IMG/VR virus record: IMGVR_UViG_3300038416_000116
Coordinates: 1-54,333 of that record
DNA length: 54,333 nt
Origin: a virus
Reading direction: 5' to 3' (one strand)
Part shown: positions 8,827 to 17,386 of the stretch, piece by piece
Layout: each line of letters opens with the position of its first letter
How positions within the stretch are numbered: the stretch's first letter is position 1
Translations under genes and position numbers: made by a program
Notes under the pieces: generated by a model
What the model saw: the letters and a program-made list of their open reading frames with translations, nothing else
Databases searched by the model: none
Told to the model about the DNA's origin: nothing

Positions 8827-10449
8827 TTACTTTGCAGGTTCAGTCGGAGGAGTTGGAGGTGCAATAGGTACTTCAGGCATACCCGGTAGCTCAGGCATCA
8901 CTTCGGCTTTAGGGCCTTCACCCATCCCTGCTCCACCCATTTCTTCGCCGATTCCAGCGCCTGGAGCTCTCTCACCTAAGTTACCTCCCCCACCGACGGG
9001 TTTAGAAACCATAGGTAATCTACCTTTACCCACTCCCTTATCAAAGACTGTACCCCTTTCTTTTTCAAGATTGAGAGACTCTGTGACGTAATCAAGATCA
9101 GGAAACTTACCAAATAAAGTCTGAGTACTAATAATACCATCTTTCCAAAAATCATAATAAAGCTTTCTTTCTACATCTCTTTCTTCGATATCTAAAGACT
9201 TATACCAAGAAATAGTAGGAAGAATATATTCTTTCTTTCCTCTAACAGTCTTATATAAATTGTTCTTTACTGCTAGAGGCATAAAGAAATGTCTTAGCAT
9301 CCAATTTTCAAATTCGTCTCTGATAGTCTTATAGACCATCATTAACTTATGTAGAGACATTGTTTTAGCGTTACTAAAGCTAGGACCTTCTCCTAAGATT
9401 ACATTCTTATTAACTCCAAGACCTACCATAATCTGGTCTTGAATGTAAGTATATTCATTCGTAATAGGGAAGAACGATTTACCGCTTGTACTCAAAGCAT
9501 CGTACTTAACGATGGGGGGGAATACGAGCGAAAATGGAGGATTCTGAACAGCTAAGTTAATAGTGTTCTTAAACTTTTCAAGATCTGCTTCATTGGGCCA
9601 AATATCTTTAGCGGCGTCTCCAATCTGCCATAGTTCCACAGGATAAACGTATCTCTGGGCAAAAGACGATTGAGCCATGCGAATCCAATCTTGATAAATT
9701 AAAATCTTAAATAGTCTCTGAATAACAGGAGTACCTCGAGTAGCTGAAGGATCGGTAATACGTGCAATCATACTCACACGATCAGGATCTAGAGGAATCA
9801 TACGATTATTCTTAACACTTTCCATAACTACATCTGGAATAGCTTTCTGTCTTTCTAAAGCTACCGGATCAACAGATCTAACTAGCTTTTTGAGCTCTTC
9901 AGTGGGTACCAACTCAAATCGAGGATTATCTTCGAATACTTCCTGACGAATTTCAATTAACTCAGGCTCTAACAAAATAAAACTATGCCACTTCCACATA
10001 TTGTCTTTTTCATCATGAATCAAATTACCGAAAGGAATAGCTTCTCCGAACTTCCAGTAAGAAAGACTAGCACGCCTTAAAAAGGTATATAGATCAAAAG
10101 AAGGGCTAGAAGCTGCTTCTTTATAAAATTGAGTAACAGAAGGATCTGATGTAATAATATCAAACTTTGAAAGAGGATAGTCTGCGTGCATGTCAATGAT
10201 ACTGGATACATAAGGATCCAAGTTATAAAAGATTCTGCACCACTTGAGAATCTCTACGCGCGACTTAGGCAGTAGGAAAGATTCTGTGGTTAGTTCAGGA
10301 CTATAGAAGAAAGAAGAGGTGTTAGAGGAAGGAAATGCTACGCCACCGAGGCCGCCTTGAGCCTCTCTAGTTATACCTCCAGAGGAGATACTTTTGGCGG
10401 AGACACCTGTCTTTACGATACGAGGTTCACTAACTTTTCGCTTACCCAT
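8827..10449 (-). CDS. Portal protein
   Basis: 540 aa. It has the length and layout of a dodecameric portal: a flexible N-terminus, then FYSPELTTESFLLPKSRVEI, IFYNLDPYVSSIIDMHADYPLSKF, a long mixed alpha/beta core with LEPELIEIRQEV and PIVKYDALSTSGKSFFPITNEYTY (clip/stem area), GLGVNKNVILGEGPSFSNAK, and a Gly/Pro-rich C-terminal tail (about 480-540). It lies two small genes downstream of the large terminase. The sequence style matches portals of large Gram-positive and environmental myoviruses. It would form the DNA entry ring at one capsid vertex. Confidence 0.88.
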   Translation of the reverse strand: MGKRKVSEPRIVKTGVSAKSISSGGITREAQGGLGGVAFPSSNTSSFFYSPELTTESFLLPKSRVEILKWCRIFYNLDPYVSSIIDMHADYPLSKFDIITSDPSVTQFYKEAASSPSFDLYTFLRRASLSYWKFGEAIPFGNLIHDEKDNMWKWHSFILLEPELIEIRQEVFEDNPRFELVPTEELKKLVRSVDPVALERQKAIPDVVMESVKNNRMIPLDPDRVSMIARITDPSATRGTPVIQRLFKILIYQDWIRMAQSSFAQRYVYPVELWQIGDAAKDIWPNEADLEKFKNTINLAVQNPPFSLVFPPIVKYDALSTSGKSFFPITNEYTYIQDQIMVGLGVNKNVILGEGPSFSNAKTMSLHKLMMVYKTIRDEFENWMLRHFFMPLAVKNNLYKTVRGKKEYILPTISWYKSLDIEERDVERKLYYDFWKDGIISTQTLFGKFPDLDYVTESLNLEKERGTVFDKGVGKGRLPMVSKPVGGGGNLGERAPGAGIGEEMGGAGMGEGPKAEVMPELPGMPEVPIAPPTPPTEPAK

Positions 10450-10452
10450 ATT

Positions 10453-10686
10453 TTATTGCTCCATAGCTGGCACTAGTTCTTGTGCTTTTAATTGGGCTGC
10501 TTCTAAAATACTTAATTGAGTAAGTAGATTTTGTCTACTGTATAGAAGAGCATCAATAACACCCTCAAGGGGCTTACTATTTAAAGTAATAGAGTCTATA
10601 GAAGTATGAATGTTACTGGTACCTTCTATAAGTACATCTAAAGCGTTAATGGCTGTCTTGAGCTGGTCGATTTCCTTGCTGTACAT
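10453..10686 (-). CDS. Small coiled-coil protein, unknown
   Basis: 77 aa, nearly all helix with heptad-like spacing (MYSKEIDQLKTAINALDVLI, and a C-terminal helix ALLYSRQNLLTQLSILEAAQ). CAGGA precedes the ATG. The start overlaps the end of the zinc-ribbon gene by 41 bp. It lies 3 bp upstream of the portal gene. A small-terminase role is possible for a helical protein here but there is no recognisable DNA-binding domain. Confidence 0.65.
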   Translation of the reverse strand: MYSKEIDQLKTAINALDVLIEGTSNIHTSIDSITLNSKPLEGVIDALLYSRQNLLTQLSILEAAQLKAQELVPAMEQ

Positions 10687-10858
10687 TTTTAGATTCCTGA
10701 ATCATTTCGTTACCTTTCCGGAGGTAGTAATCACTAATACACTTCTTCATTGCCGGTGCACACCGATCGCACCACGCAAAACGTACTCCAGGTATATCAG
10801 ATAGCTGTCCACAAACACCACAAGCTTCCGGAATAGGACGCTCTACTTTTATCTTCAA
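10646..10858 (-). CDS. Small zinc-finger protein between terminase and portal
   Basis: 70 aa with ACGVCGQL (C-x2-C, about residues 13-16) and WCDRCAP (C-x2-C, about 30-33), then a basic helical C-terminus. Its ATG overlaps the terminase stop by 4 bp, so it is translationally coupled to the terminase. Function unknown; DNA or terminase binding is conceivable. Confidence 0.7.
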   Translation of the reverse strand: MKIKVERPIPEACGVCGQLSDIPGVRFAWCDRCAPAMKKCISDYYLRKGNEMIQESKNVQQGNRPAQDSH

Positions 10859-12450
10859 GGGGTATCCATCCCAAAAATGCGCTTACCATAATCGGACATA
10901 CCTGGTCTAGCACTGTAAAGACCTCTATTTATTCCACTCATTGGTATTTTATACAGTGGTCGATTCATTCCCAGAGTCTCTGACTTATCTGCGGCCCACA
11001 CAGCTAACATATCGGAAAAGACTCCATCATCATGACTGCCACTAGGAGCTCTAATCAAATCGTTAAGACCTACACCACTATGTCTTTCTAAAGAGCACCA
11101 TTCATAAAAATGTTTTCTCATTATACGATGTTTTTCCATGGACTCAAAGGAAGGCATTTTAACTCTATCTGCCTGGAGTTCGAATTTAAAGTGGTGAGCC
11201 ATCGCATTCTTGTAATTTTTATGAGAAGAAGGCTCCGTCTGCGCGAACATGATACCTGCGACAGCAATCTTATTATTCTTAAAAATTTCAACGGCAGTGA
11301 TACCTACATTACTATAGTCAACGCAACCGAAGGCACAAGGAAATAATCCTCCAATAGGATTAACAATCTCTAGGACGTCTTTTAATTGTCCCAGAGTTTC
11401 GCCTCCTTGCCACTCAAAGCAACAAATTTTTTCTTTAATTCCAGTACCTGACTTTCTCCAAATAGAAAGAGAAGTAAAGTCCAAATCACTCTTACCTGGA
11501 ATAATAGAACCTGAAGCTGTGTCAAGGCCGAAGAAGTAAGTTTCTCCTGTCTGAGGAGACTCCATGATTTTGTGAGTACCTAAAATCTTTTCTTGTTCTT
11601 CACTAGACAAGAAAGTATTTAAGTCGTCTACCCAAGTCATATTGTACTGAGTCTGGAATTCTAACTCCGTCATATCTCCGTCGTAGTGAAGTTCAGGATT
11701 ATTTGGAAACATTTTCTGCTTGATAGACATAGGTACTCTATCCAAAACAGTAGAAGGGTATTTTTTACCTTCTATTTCTTTAAATCCAGATCTCAAAAGG
11801 AGAGGAGATTCTGTCCAGTTGTGTTGAAGAATCTTATATTTAGGATCACCATAACTTCTATAAAAGTGATTTTTATAGAGAGGGATTCCAATTTTAATTA
11901 ACTTATAAATCTTTTTACTACCTAACATAGGTAGTATTCTCTGGGTCATAGCGATATCAGTAACTCTATGAGCCTCATCGACTGCTATTACATCGAAGTG
12001 CCAGCCTTCCTGTTGAGACGTTTCCGCAGCAGACAAGGCTAACATATACGAACCATTCTTAAACATTAATCTATGAGCAGTTGTTCTAACCCAGTCTACT
12101 TGTTCATGGAGTTTAGTTCCTGTTAGTAAAGTACGTGCTTCAGAAATAATACGTCCAGCCTGATCGGTACGAGGACCAAATATACCTATTTCAAGATTAG
12201 GGTTGTCTACAGCCATTTTAATAAGTCCCGCGCATACACCCCAAGTTTTACCCGAACCACGTGAGCCAATCACCACCATATATCTAGTATTAAGATCTGC
12301 AACAGCTTTCATGATATCATTCTGGTTACTAAAAACTTCAGCACTTAGAAAAGCTTTTGCCCAGAGTTTAGGATCGTTAGCTTGCATTACATAGTCTTTA
12401 GATCTCTTAGCAATCTCAGACCAGATTTGTTTTTGTAACTGATTATCCAT
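10855..12450 (-). CDS. Terminase large subunit (ATPase-nuclease DNA packaging motor)
   Basis: 531 aa. Walker A GSRGSGKT at residues 62-69, and Walker B DVIAVDEA with D158/E159. The RNase H-like nuclease domain shows D310 in FFGLDTASGS, D378 in FGCVDYS, and an acidic cluster SHDDGVFSDML (D474, D475, D480). It cuts concatemeric DNA and pumps it through the portal. The start is coupled to the upstream papain-like gene (TAATG). It is complete, with no intein or intron. Confidence 0.95.
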   Translation of the reverse strand: MDNQLQKQIWSEIAKRSKDYVMQANDPKLWAKAFLSAEVFSNQNDIMKAVADLNTRYMVVIGSRGSGKTWGVCAGLIKMAVDNPNLEIGIFGPRTDQAGRIISEARTLLTGTKLHEQVDWVRTTAHRLMFKNGSYMLALSAAETSQQEGWHFDVIAVDEAHRVTDIAMTQRILPMLGSKKIYKLIKIGIPLYKNHFYRSYGDPKYKILQHNWTESPLLLRSGFKEIEGKKYPSTVLDRVPMSIKQKMFPNNPELHYDGDMTELEFQTQYNMTWVDDLNTFLSSEEQEKILGTHKIMESPQTGETYFFGLDTASGSIIPGKSDLDFTSLSIWRKSGTGIKEKICCFEWQGGETLGQLKDVLEIVNPIGGLFPCAFGCVDYSNVGITAVEIFKNNKIAVAGIMFAQTEPSSHKNYKNAMAHHFKFELQADRVKMPSFESMEKHRIMRKHFYEWCSLERHSGVGLNDLIRAPSGSHDDGVFSDMLAVWAADKSETLGMNRPLYKIPMSGINRGLYSARPGMSDYGKRIFGMDTP

Positions 12451-12977
12451 TATGATTGCAGTTTAGGATGTTGCGATAAATAGTTATAGACATCTGTAGG
12501 AGTCATACACTTAACTTGATCTGAAGTAAAATCTGCGCCGAGATAATCTTCCAGTATAATAGCCGCTAGTTCGGAGCAAAAATAACCTTGTTGGCTAATA
12601 GGATTCTTAATCTTACGACCGGCTAAAGCAGCTATTTTAACAGCTAAGATACCTAAAGCTGCTCCCAAGCTATAAGGTATACCTACGTTATCAATAGCAA
12701 ATTGAACAACCTTCATCTTTGTAGCTTCCGACACGGGGATAGTAAATTCCTTTACTATAACCTCTTGTGATTGAAATAAAGGAAGGCCGATAAAATTGAC
12801 CCTTAAACCACTTGCTTGATAAACAAGATCTCTATCATAAGAGTCAGAATGAAAACGAATATACGAATGAGAAAAATTACTTCCATCTACGAGCATTATT
12901 GCCCAAGCAAAAAATGGGGGTGGAAGATATGATGTTATTGGACGAGAAAATCCAAAAACAATATTATCTACACTCAT
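12450..12977 (-). CDS. Permuted papain-like (YiiX/NlpC-P60 superfamily) peptidase or amidase
   Basis: About 175 aa. The open frame reaches 13007, but the ATG at 12977 overlaps the upstream TGA (ATGA) and has GGAG at good spacing. His37 in FSHSYIRF precedes Cys134 in GYFCSELAA, the circularly permuted His-before-Cys order of YaeF/YiiX-type enzymes. The N-terminal VDNIVFGFSRP resembles the G-D-[IV]-V strand of the fold. A hydrophobic Ala-rich helix (about 104-118) precedes the Cys. In a phage this may cleave peptidoglycan peptides or lipids at the tail tip; substrate unknown. Confidence 0.75.
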   Translation of the reverse strand: MSVDNIVFGFSRPITSYLPPPFFAWAIMLVDGSNFSHSYIRFHSDSYDRDLVYQASGLRVNFIGLPLFQSQEVIVKEFTIPVSEATKMKVVQFAIDNVGIPYSLGAALGILAVKIAALAGRKIKNPISQQGYFCSELAAIILEDYLGADFTSDQVKCMTPTDVYNYLSQHPKLQS

Positions 12978-13798
12978 TGCTTGTAGATCTCCATAAGAAT
13001 AGCGCACCAGAATTGATAACCTGCTGTATGAGTGAATTGAAATCTAAATTTATTTGTGTGAAGAGTAGCACTATAATTCAGCAGTTTAGCTGCTCTACCA
13101 TCAGCGTCAAGACCTACCGAACCATCAATATATGACAGATTAACATTCTGAATAAAATTTTTAGATCCTCCATATACAGCGGGAATATCTGGAACAGCAA
13201 TAACGTTTAAAAATACATCTGAAGTCGGCTGCGTATCCATACGAAGACATCCACCTGCCACACAAATATTATAAGGAGGTTCAATATCTAAAACCGTCTT
13301 AACACAATTTCCTTGTAATGAAGGATTCGTAATAAGAGTTCCTGAAGCATCGTAAAGACTAATTGTTGCATCGCCAACAGGATTTCCATTTAGATCATTA
13401 TTAATTAGCCCACCTACTGTAGCCAACTGAACCTCTATCATGCGATAGTTAAAGTTCCAGCCAGTAGGGGCAACCTTTACACGACTTAATTGGGCTCCAT
13501 CTGTATCTATCTGAGCAGTTGTTTGAATTATTGTAGGGGGTTGGGGTCCAGCAGGTGTAATAGTTGGAAGTGTTAGATCCATTGTTCCTGTAGGAATAGT
13601 AGAAGAAAAAGTCCATAACGCGTTAAGTTCCGCGAGTTTGTTTGCAATTTGTGCCTTAAGCCAATTCATATCTTGGTTAGCAGATGACGCGGTAAAGCTA
13701 TCACTAAAGGTGATAGTACTATCAGGACTAGTGTAGTTGATTAGGATTCGAATTTGACTTCCAATATTTTCAGTTCCTATAATATTATATGTCCACAT
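12974..13798 (-). CDS. Virion protein of unknown function
   Basis: 274 aa, beta-rich with many Thr/Asn/Ile. Residues 1-85 contain a strand-helix-strand module (MNWLKAQIANKLAELNALWT), then a Pro-rich linker (about 80-95), then a carbohydrate-binding-like region with FNYRMIEVQLATVGGLINND and YDASGTLITNPSLQGNC. It ends at the ATGA overlap with the papain-like gene. A tail or fibre component is plausible; no family recognised. Confidence 0.7.
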   Translation of the reverse strand: MWTYNIIGTENIGSQIRILINYTSPDSTITFSDSFTASSANQDMNWLKAQIANKLAELNALWTFSSTIPTGTMDLTLPTITPAGPQPPTIIQTTAQIDTDGAQLSRVKVAPTGWNFNYRMIEVQLATVGGLINNDLNGNPVGDATISLYDASGTLITNPSLQGNCVKTVLDIEPPYNICVAGGCLRMDTQPTSDVFLNVIAVPDIPAVYGGSKNFIQNVNLSYIDGSVGLDADGRAAKLLNYSATLHTNKFRFQFTHTAGYQFWCAILMEIYKQ

Positions 13799-13806
13799 AA
13801 GATCTC

Positions 13807-14257
13807 CTAAATACCTACACCAGTCATCATTTGTCTAGTATTATCTTTCGTAAATGTAATAGCTGGAAAAAATGCGGCCGCGGAAACACAATACCCATTA
13901 GCCGTACCTGTAAATGTAGGGGTATAACTACCTGTAGCTCCAGGTAAATAATCAGCGTCCGCTGATTCATTGTTTGGATTTCCTTCACTAACAAAGGGAG
14001 CAGTAACTGCCGTAACCTGATTAACAACATTACACACTGCCACAACCACATCGCCTGAATTTGTTGTAGTTAAAGTAGGACCTGTAAGAGTAGTCGCAGC
14101 AGCACTTCCTAAAGTAACTACGCCTGAAACATCAATAGGATTGCTTAATGCCGCTCCTGAATATTCAAGGACGCCTCCCATAAATGGTGGCAAGAGACTT
14201 GTCGTTAGTTATCAGTTCACTACAAGTAGTATATAGTGGTTTAAGATTGTATGTCAT
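13807..14257 (-). CDS. MTYNL-module virion protein spanning two frames, probable +1 frameshift
   Basis: Frame A starts at the ATG at 14257 and reads 30 codons (MTYNLKPLY... SLATIYGRRP) to TGA at 14167-14165. Frame B, +1 relative to it, continues EYSGAALSNPIDVSGVVTLG... to the stop at 13807. Joined after the Pro codon the product is about 149 aa and aligns with the 145-aa protein at 1203-1640 (IYGRAPDGD... IDNSGVV) across the junction. GGGAGG lies 3 nt before CCT-TGA, the geometry of the RF2 (prfB) frameshift site. A one-base indel making a pseudogene is the alternative. The first in-frame start in B alone is a TTG at 14193 without a ribosome site. Confidence 0.6.
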
Positions 14258-14260
14258 AAT

Positions 14261-14488
14261 TTAAGGAAGGTCAACAAACTGATCTTTACGACACTTAACA
14301 CATGAAAGAAGATTAGTTAATTTAAAAGTAATTCCCGGGGGAGATTGTCTAACCCATACCTGACGAGTACTTTTATATTCATGAGAACAATTAACTTTTG
14401 ATAATAAAGGAACTAAACTTGAAGGTAATACTGTTTCTAATATAGGAGATACTTTAAATCGAAAAAAATCTTTTATAGCTTTCCACAT
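14261..14488 (-). CDS. Small zinc-binding protein, unknown
   Basis: 75 aa. The N-terminal half is an amphipathic helix. The C-terminal half has CSHEY (Cys and His about residues 34-36) and CVKCRKDQF (C-x2-C about 63-66), a plausible single zinc site. AGAGG is 7 nt from the ATG. It ends 3 bp before the frame-shifted virion gene. Similar small Cys-His proteins occur scattered in large phage genomes, without known function. Confidence 0.65.
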   Translation of the reverse strand: MWKAIKDFFRFKVSPILETVLPSSLVPLLSKVNCSHEYKSTRQVWVRQSPPGITFKLTNLLSCVKCRKDQFVDLP

Positions 14489-14512
14489 TTAGGTACCTCT
14501 ATAAAAAGAGGA

Positions 14513-14543
14513 GACTACTTTCTTTAAAGAAAGAAAAGTAGTC
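14513..14543 (-). terminator. Hairpin terminator inside the virion operon
   Basis: Inverted repeat GACTACTTT / AAAGTAGTC (14513-14521 with 14535-14543) with an inner CTTT/AAAG pairing. On the minus strand it is followed by TCTCCTCTTTTTATAG. It lies directly after the stop of the gene at 14545-14751, suggesting that part of the transcript from the 18.7-kb promoter ends here. Confidence 0.55.
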
Positions 14544-14544
14544 A

Positions 14545-14751
14545 TTAGGCTGCAGGTGTATCTGTTGGAGGTACTACTGGAGCAGGTGGAGGAGTAGACC
14601 CTTTAAGCTCTAGCAGAGCAGCTATAGCACCTTGGAGTTCAAGTCCTCGCTGTAAAAGCGCCCTTTTAACGTCTTCAAGTCTATTTAATTCTGCTTTAAT
14701 CTTTTCAAGTTCTGCAGCTTTTAATGCATGTAGTTCGTCTAATGCTGACAT
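14545..14751 (-). CDS. Short coiled-coil protein with Pro-rich tail
   Basis: 68 aa. Residues 3-48 form an uninterrupted charged helix with heptads (ALDELHALKAAELEKIKAEL), and the last 18 residues are Pro/Thr/Ala-rich. GGAG lies upstream of the ATG. It follows the 866-aa virion-region protein by 16 bp. Likely a small oligomeric structural or scaffold component; no family recognised. Confidence 0.65.
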   Translation of the reverse strand: MSALDELHALKAAELEKIKAELNRLEDVKRALLQRGLELQGAIAALLELKGSTPPPAPVVPPTDTPAA

Positions 14752-14767
14752 AGTAATCTCCTAATCT

Positions 14768-17368
14768 TTACTTTTTAAATATCTCTGCAATCATGTTAAG
14801 GGAAGATACGACCCCGACCTGATCCATGAGAATATTTTTCTTCTTTTCTAGAGCAGCCATTTCTTCTTCTAGCTTTCTAGCTGTCTCCCAATCTTTCGAC
14901 TTCATTAAGTCGTCCTGCAGCTGATGTATCTCTTGAATAGTGTTGTCTGCTTTCGCTTGCTGCGACTCGGGAAGCTTTACAGTCTTCAGAGCTGCAGCCC
15001 TTTCTTTCTCTAGCTTTTCAATAAGATTTTGAAACTTTTCAATACCTTGAGAAGTAGTTACAGGACCTTCTTGAGCTAAGTATCTAGAAAATAGATCATC
15101 AACTTGCATCATTTTCTGTGATACCGCTGCAGCTTGGGCCGCTTGTTCATCTTCACTCGGAAGACCTTTAAACATTTCCCACAATTCCTCTTCTTTAGCA
15201 GATACGGCCTGTGTCAGCTGAGTCAACTTAGATCTAATGCCATCTAATTCTGTTTGCATCTTGTGCTCATCTTCCAACAGCTTACGAAGTTCCTTAGAAC
15301 CCTTAGCTATTTCTACAGGATCCTTGAAAGGATCTTCCGTGGACTTACGAGCAGATAGATGTGCAAATTCTTTAAACTTAGCTATAAGAGCAGCTTTATA
15401 AGCATCATCAGAGACGGAACCTCTTTTCATTTCCTTACGAATAGTTTCCATCTCTTCTTTACGCTTAGCTTGCTGTTTTTCTAACTGAGCTTTTGTATGC
15501 TCGTCATGAGTACCATCAATTTCACTTTGAGCATTTTCAACAATGGTCTCTAGCTCTAAGAGCTTGTCATGCTTCTCCCTAGACTTCTTCCAATTATCGT
15601 GAATTGTATGAACTTGTTTTCGAAGATCATTTCGAAAATTAACAAGCATATGATTATAAATTTCTTGCATCTCTTTAGTAGGAAGACCTGCTGGCCAATC
15701 ATCTTTTAGCCAAGACAGTAATCCCGCTTCGACGTAGATGTTTGAATCAGCTAGAGCTTGAAGAAAAGGGTGCTGAGCAGAAGCATGTTCGGCCAATCCA
15801 GCGTCTTCAGATTCACCAAGATCTTCTTTAGCAATCTGACCCTCTTGTTCACCAGCAGCTTCCTCTTCCTTTTCAAGCTCTTCTTCTGTTTTCTCAACAA
15901 TCTCGTCGACAGTCTTAGGAGCGTCAGCGGGAGCCTCTCGAGTATCGAACTCGGGCCCCATCGCTTTCTCTTTCTCGCGCTCTTGTTTCTTATGAGCCGA
16001 CTCTCTTTCCTTAAGACCCCTGTATTCGCCAGGAGATACGAATACGCTAATACCTTCTTCTTCAGTAAGATGACTATGATCGCTCTTACCATCATTTAAA
16101 GTTATAACACCATTTTCATTCTTAACTACCTTACCTTTAACTTCCCCTTCATCAGATATATAAATGACATCTTGCCCTTCCTTTAAGTCTTTAGCAGGAA
16201 TAGCTGATACCTTTTCAATTTGATTCTTCAAAGAAGACGTCGCAGGTACTTCCGCAGGAGCTGGAGCAGATGTTGCAGCTCCTTCACCTTCTGCAGGACC
16301 TTCATTCATTAAGTCTTCCAACGAAATAGAGGGGGCTGGTTCTAATTTTTCTTCCTCGGATTCAGGTGCTTCTCCCCCTTTAGGCTCTTTTAGGAGCTCT
16401 TTCTTTGCACCTTCCCCGACATTTTTTGTATTTTTCCAAAAATCCTCGAGATCCTCTCTGGACTCAAAAAAGATATTTTGAATTACGGCTTTTCCAGAAG
16501 TCTTAGTCCATTTAGCTGTAACGCTATCGTATTGTAATCCATACTGATTAGCGTCGGGTGTTAGACTGCTGCAAATCTGATTAAAATCTTTAAAAGATAT
16601 TTCCTCTAAAATAAGGGTAGGGGTAGCATTTCCTACACGTGTTATAGTAGCTGCGTTCCTTAAAATGTCCCCTTCTAAAGTATAGGCCCTAGACCAAAAT
16701 GAAATTGTGTAGTTATCAGTACCACAATGAGTTCTAGAGTCGGTAGAAAACGAAGAAGTAGGGTTACCTAAAGGATTTTCAGTAGCTACTTTAAATTTGC
16801 GTAGAGCTACTTTTAGAAATTCGTCACTAAATTTAACTTTGATTTGATTTTTAGAACTAACTAAATCCCATCCTGGAACAAAAGAAGACATGGTATGACT
16901 ATCAAAAGTTTTAGTAACTTCTTCAGGGGTAGCAAATGACTGTACACCCTTGAAAAAATCTTCTGTCTGAGCTGCAGCTATATCAGGGCTAACTGAGTGT
17001 AGCGCGTCAATTTTATGGAGCTGTGTTTCCATCCCATCAAATAACCGCTGAGCCTCCTCAATACTCTTGCACTGTTTAGAGAAAACGCTGCGACCTTGTG
17101 AATCGCCTTTCCAAAAAGCCCCTACTTCACACTTTAAAGGAGGCTCTTGTTCATCACTGCTCTTATCCTGAGATGCGTCCATAAAAAGAACTAGTGGACG
17201 AGCTTCTTTATTAGCAGCTTGTAAGTCAGGTACCTGAAAAGTAGTCTCGTGATGTTCGCCTTTATAACTCTTGTACTCTGCGTCAGCTTCCTTAGCAATA
17301 TCTTCTCCAGCTACGTGCTTAAGCCATTCGGGGACAAGATCACCTTGAGTAATGAAATCTTTTGACAT
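14768..17368 (-). CDS. Large virion-region protein with extended coiled coils, unknown
   Basis: 866 aa. Residues 1-330 appear globular (for example NPTSSFSTDSRTHCGTDNYT and NQYGLQYDSVTAKWTKTSG). Residues 340-400 are a Glu/Pro/Ala-rich linker. Residues 410-465 resemble a small SH3/KOW-like barrel (GQDVIYISDEGEVKGKVVKN). Residues 560-850 are long charged helices including LEKQQAKRKEEMETIRKEMK. A GAGGAG site precedes the ATG. No enzymatic motif is seen. It may be an internal head or tail-tube-associated protein; like the downstream protease it is rich in Lys/Glu/Ala. Confidence 0.75.
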   Translation of the reverse strand: MSKDFITQGDLVPEWLKHVAGEDIAKEADAEYKSYKGEHHETTFQVPDLQAANKEARPLVLFMDASQDKSSDEQEPPLKCEVGAFWKGDSQGRSVFSKQCKSIEEAQRLFDGMETQLHKIDALHSVSPDIAAAQTEDFFKGVQSFATPEEVTKTFDSHTMSSFVPGWDLVSSKNQIKVKFSDEFLKVALRKFKVATENPLGNPTSSFSTDSRTHCGTDNYTISFWSRAYTLEGDILRNAATITRVGNATPTLILEEISFKDFNQICSSLTPDANQYGLQYDSVTAKWTKTSGKAVIQNIFFESREDLEDFWKNTKNVGEGAKKELLKEPKGGEAPESEEEKLEPAPSISLEDLMNEGPAEGEGAATSAPAPAEVPATSSLKNQIEKVSAIPAKDLKEGQDVIYISDEGEVKGKVVKNENGVITLNDGKSDHSHLTEEEGISVFVSPGEYRGLKERESAHKKQEREKEKAMGPEFDTREAPADAPKTVDEIVEKTEEELEKEEEAAGEQEGQIAKEDLGESEDAGLAEHASAQHPFLQALADSNIYVEAGLLSWLKDDWPAGLPTKEMQEIYNHMLVNFRNDLRKQVHTIHDNWKKSREKHDKLLELETIVENAQSEIDGTHDEHTKAQLEKQQAKRKEEMETIRKEMKRGSVSDDAYKAALIAKFKEFAHLSARKSTEDPFKDPVEIAKGSKELRKLLEDEHKMQTELDGIRSKLTQLTQAVSAKEEELWEMFKGLPSEDEQAAQAAAVSQKMMQVDDLFSRYLAQEGPVTTSQGIEKFQNLIEKLEKERAAALKTVKLPESQQAKADNTIQEIHQLQDDLMKSKDWETARKLEEEMAALEKKKNILMDQVGVVSSLNMIAEIFKK

Positions 17369-17386
17369 GGTAAAATTCTCCTCGAA

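Noticed and set aside
15751-16099. Frames on both strands inside the 866-aa virion gene
   Set aside because: Low-complexity Leu/Lys/Phe shadows of the charged coding strand.
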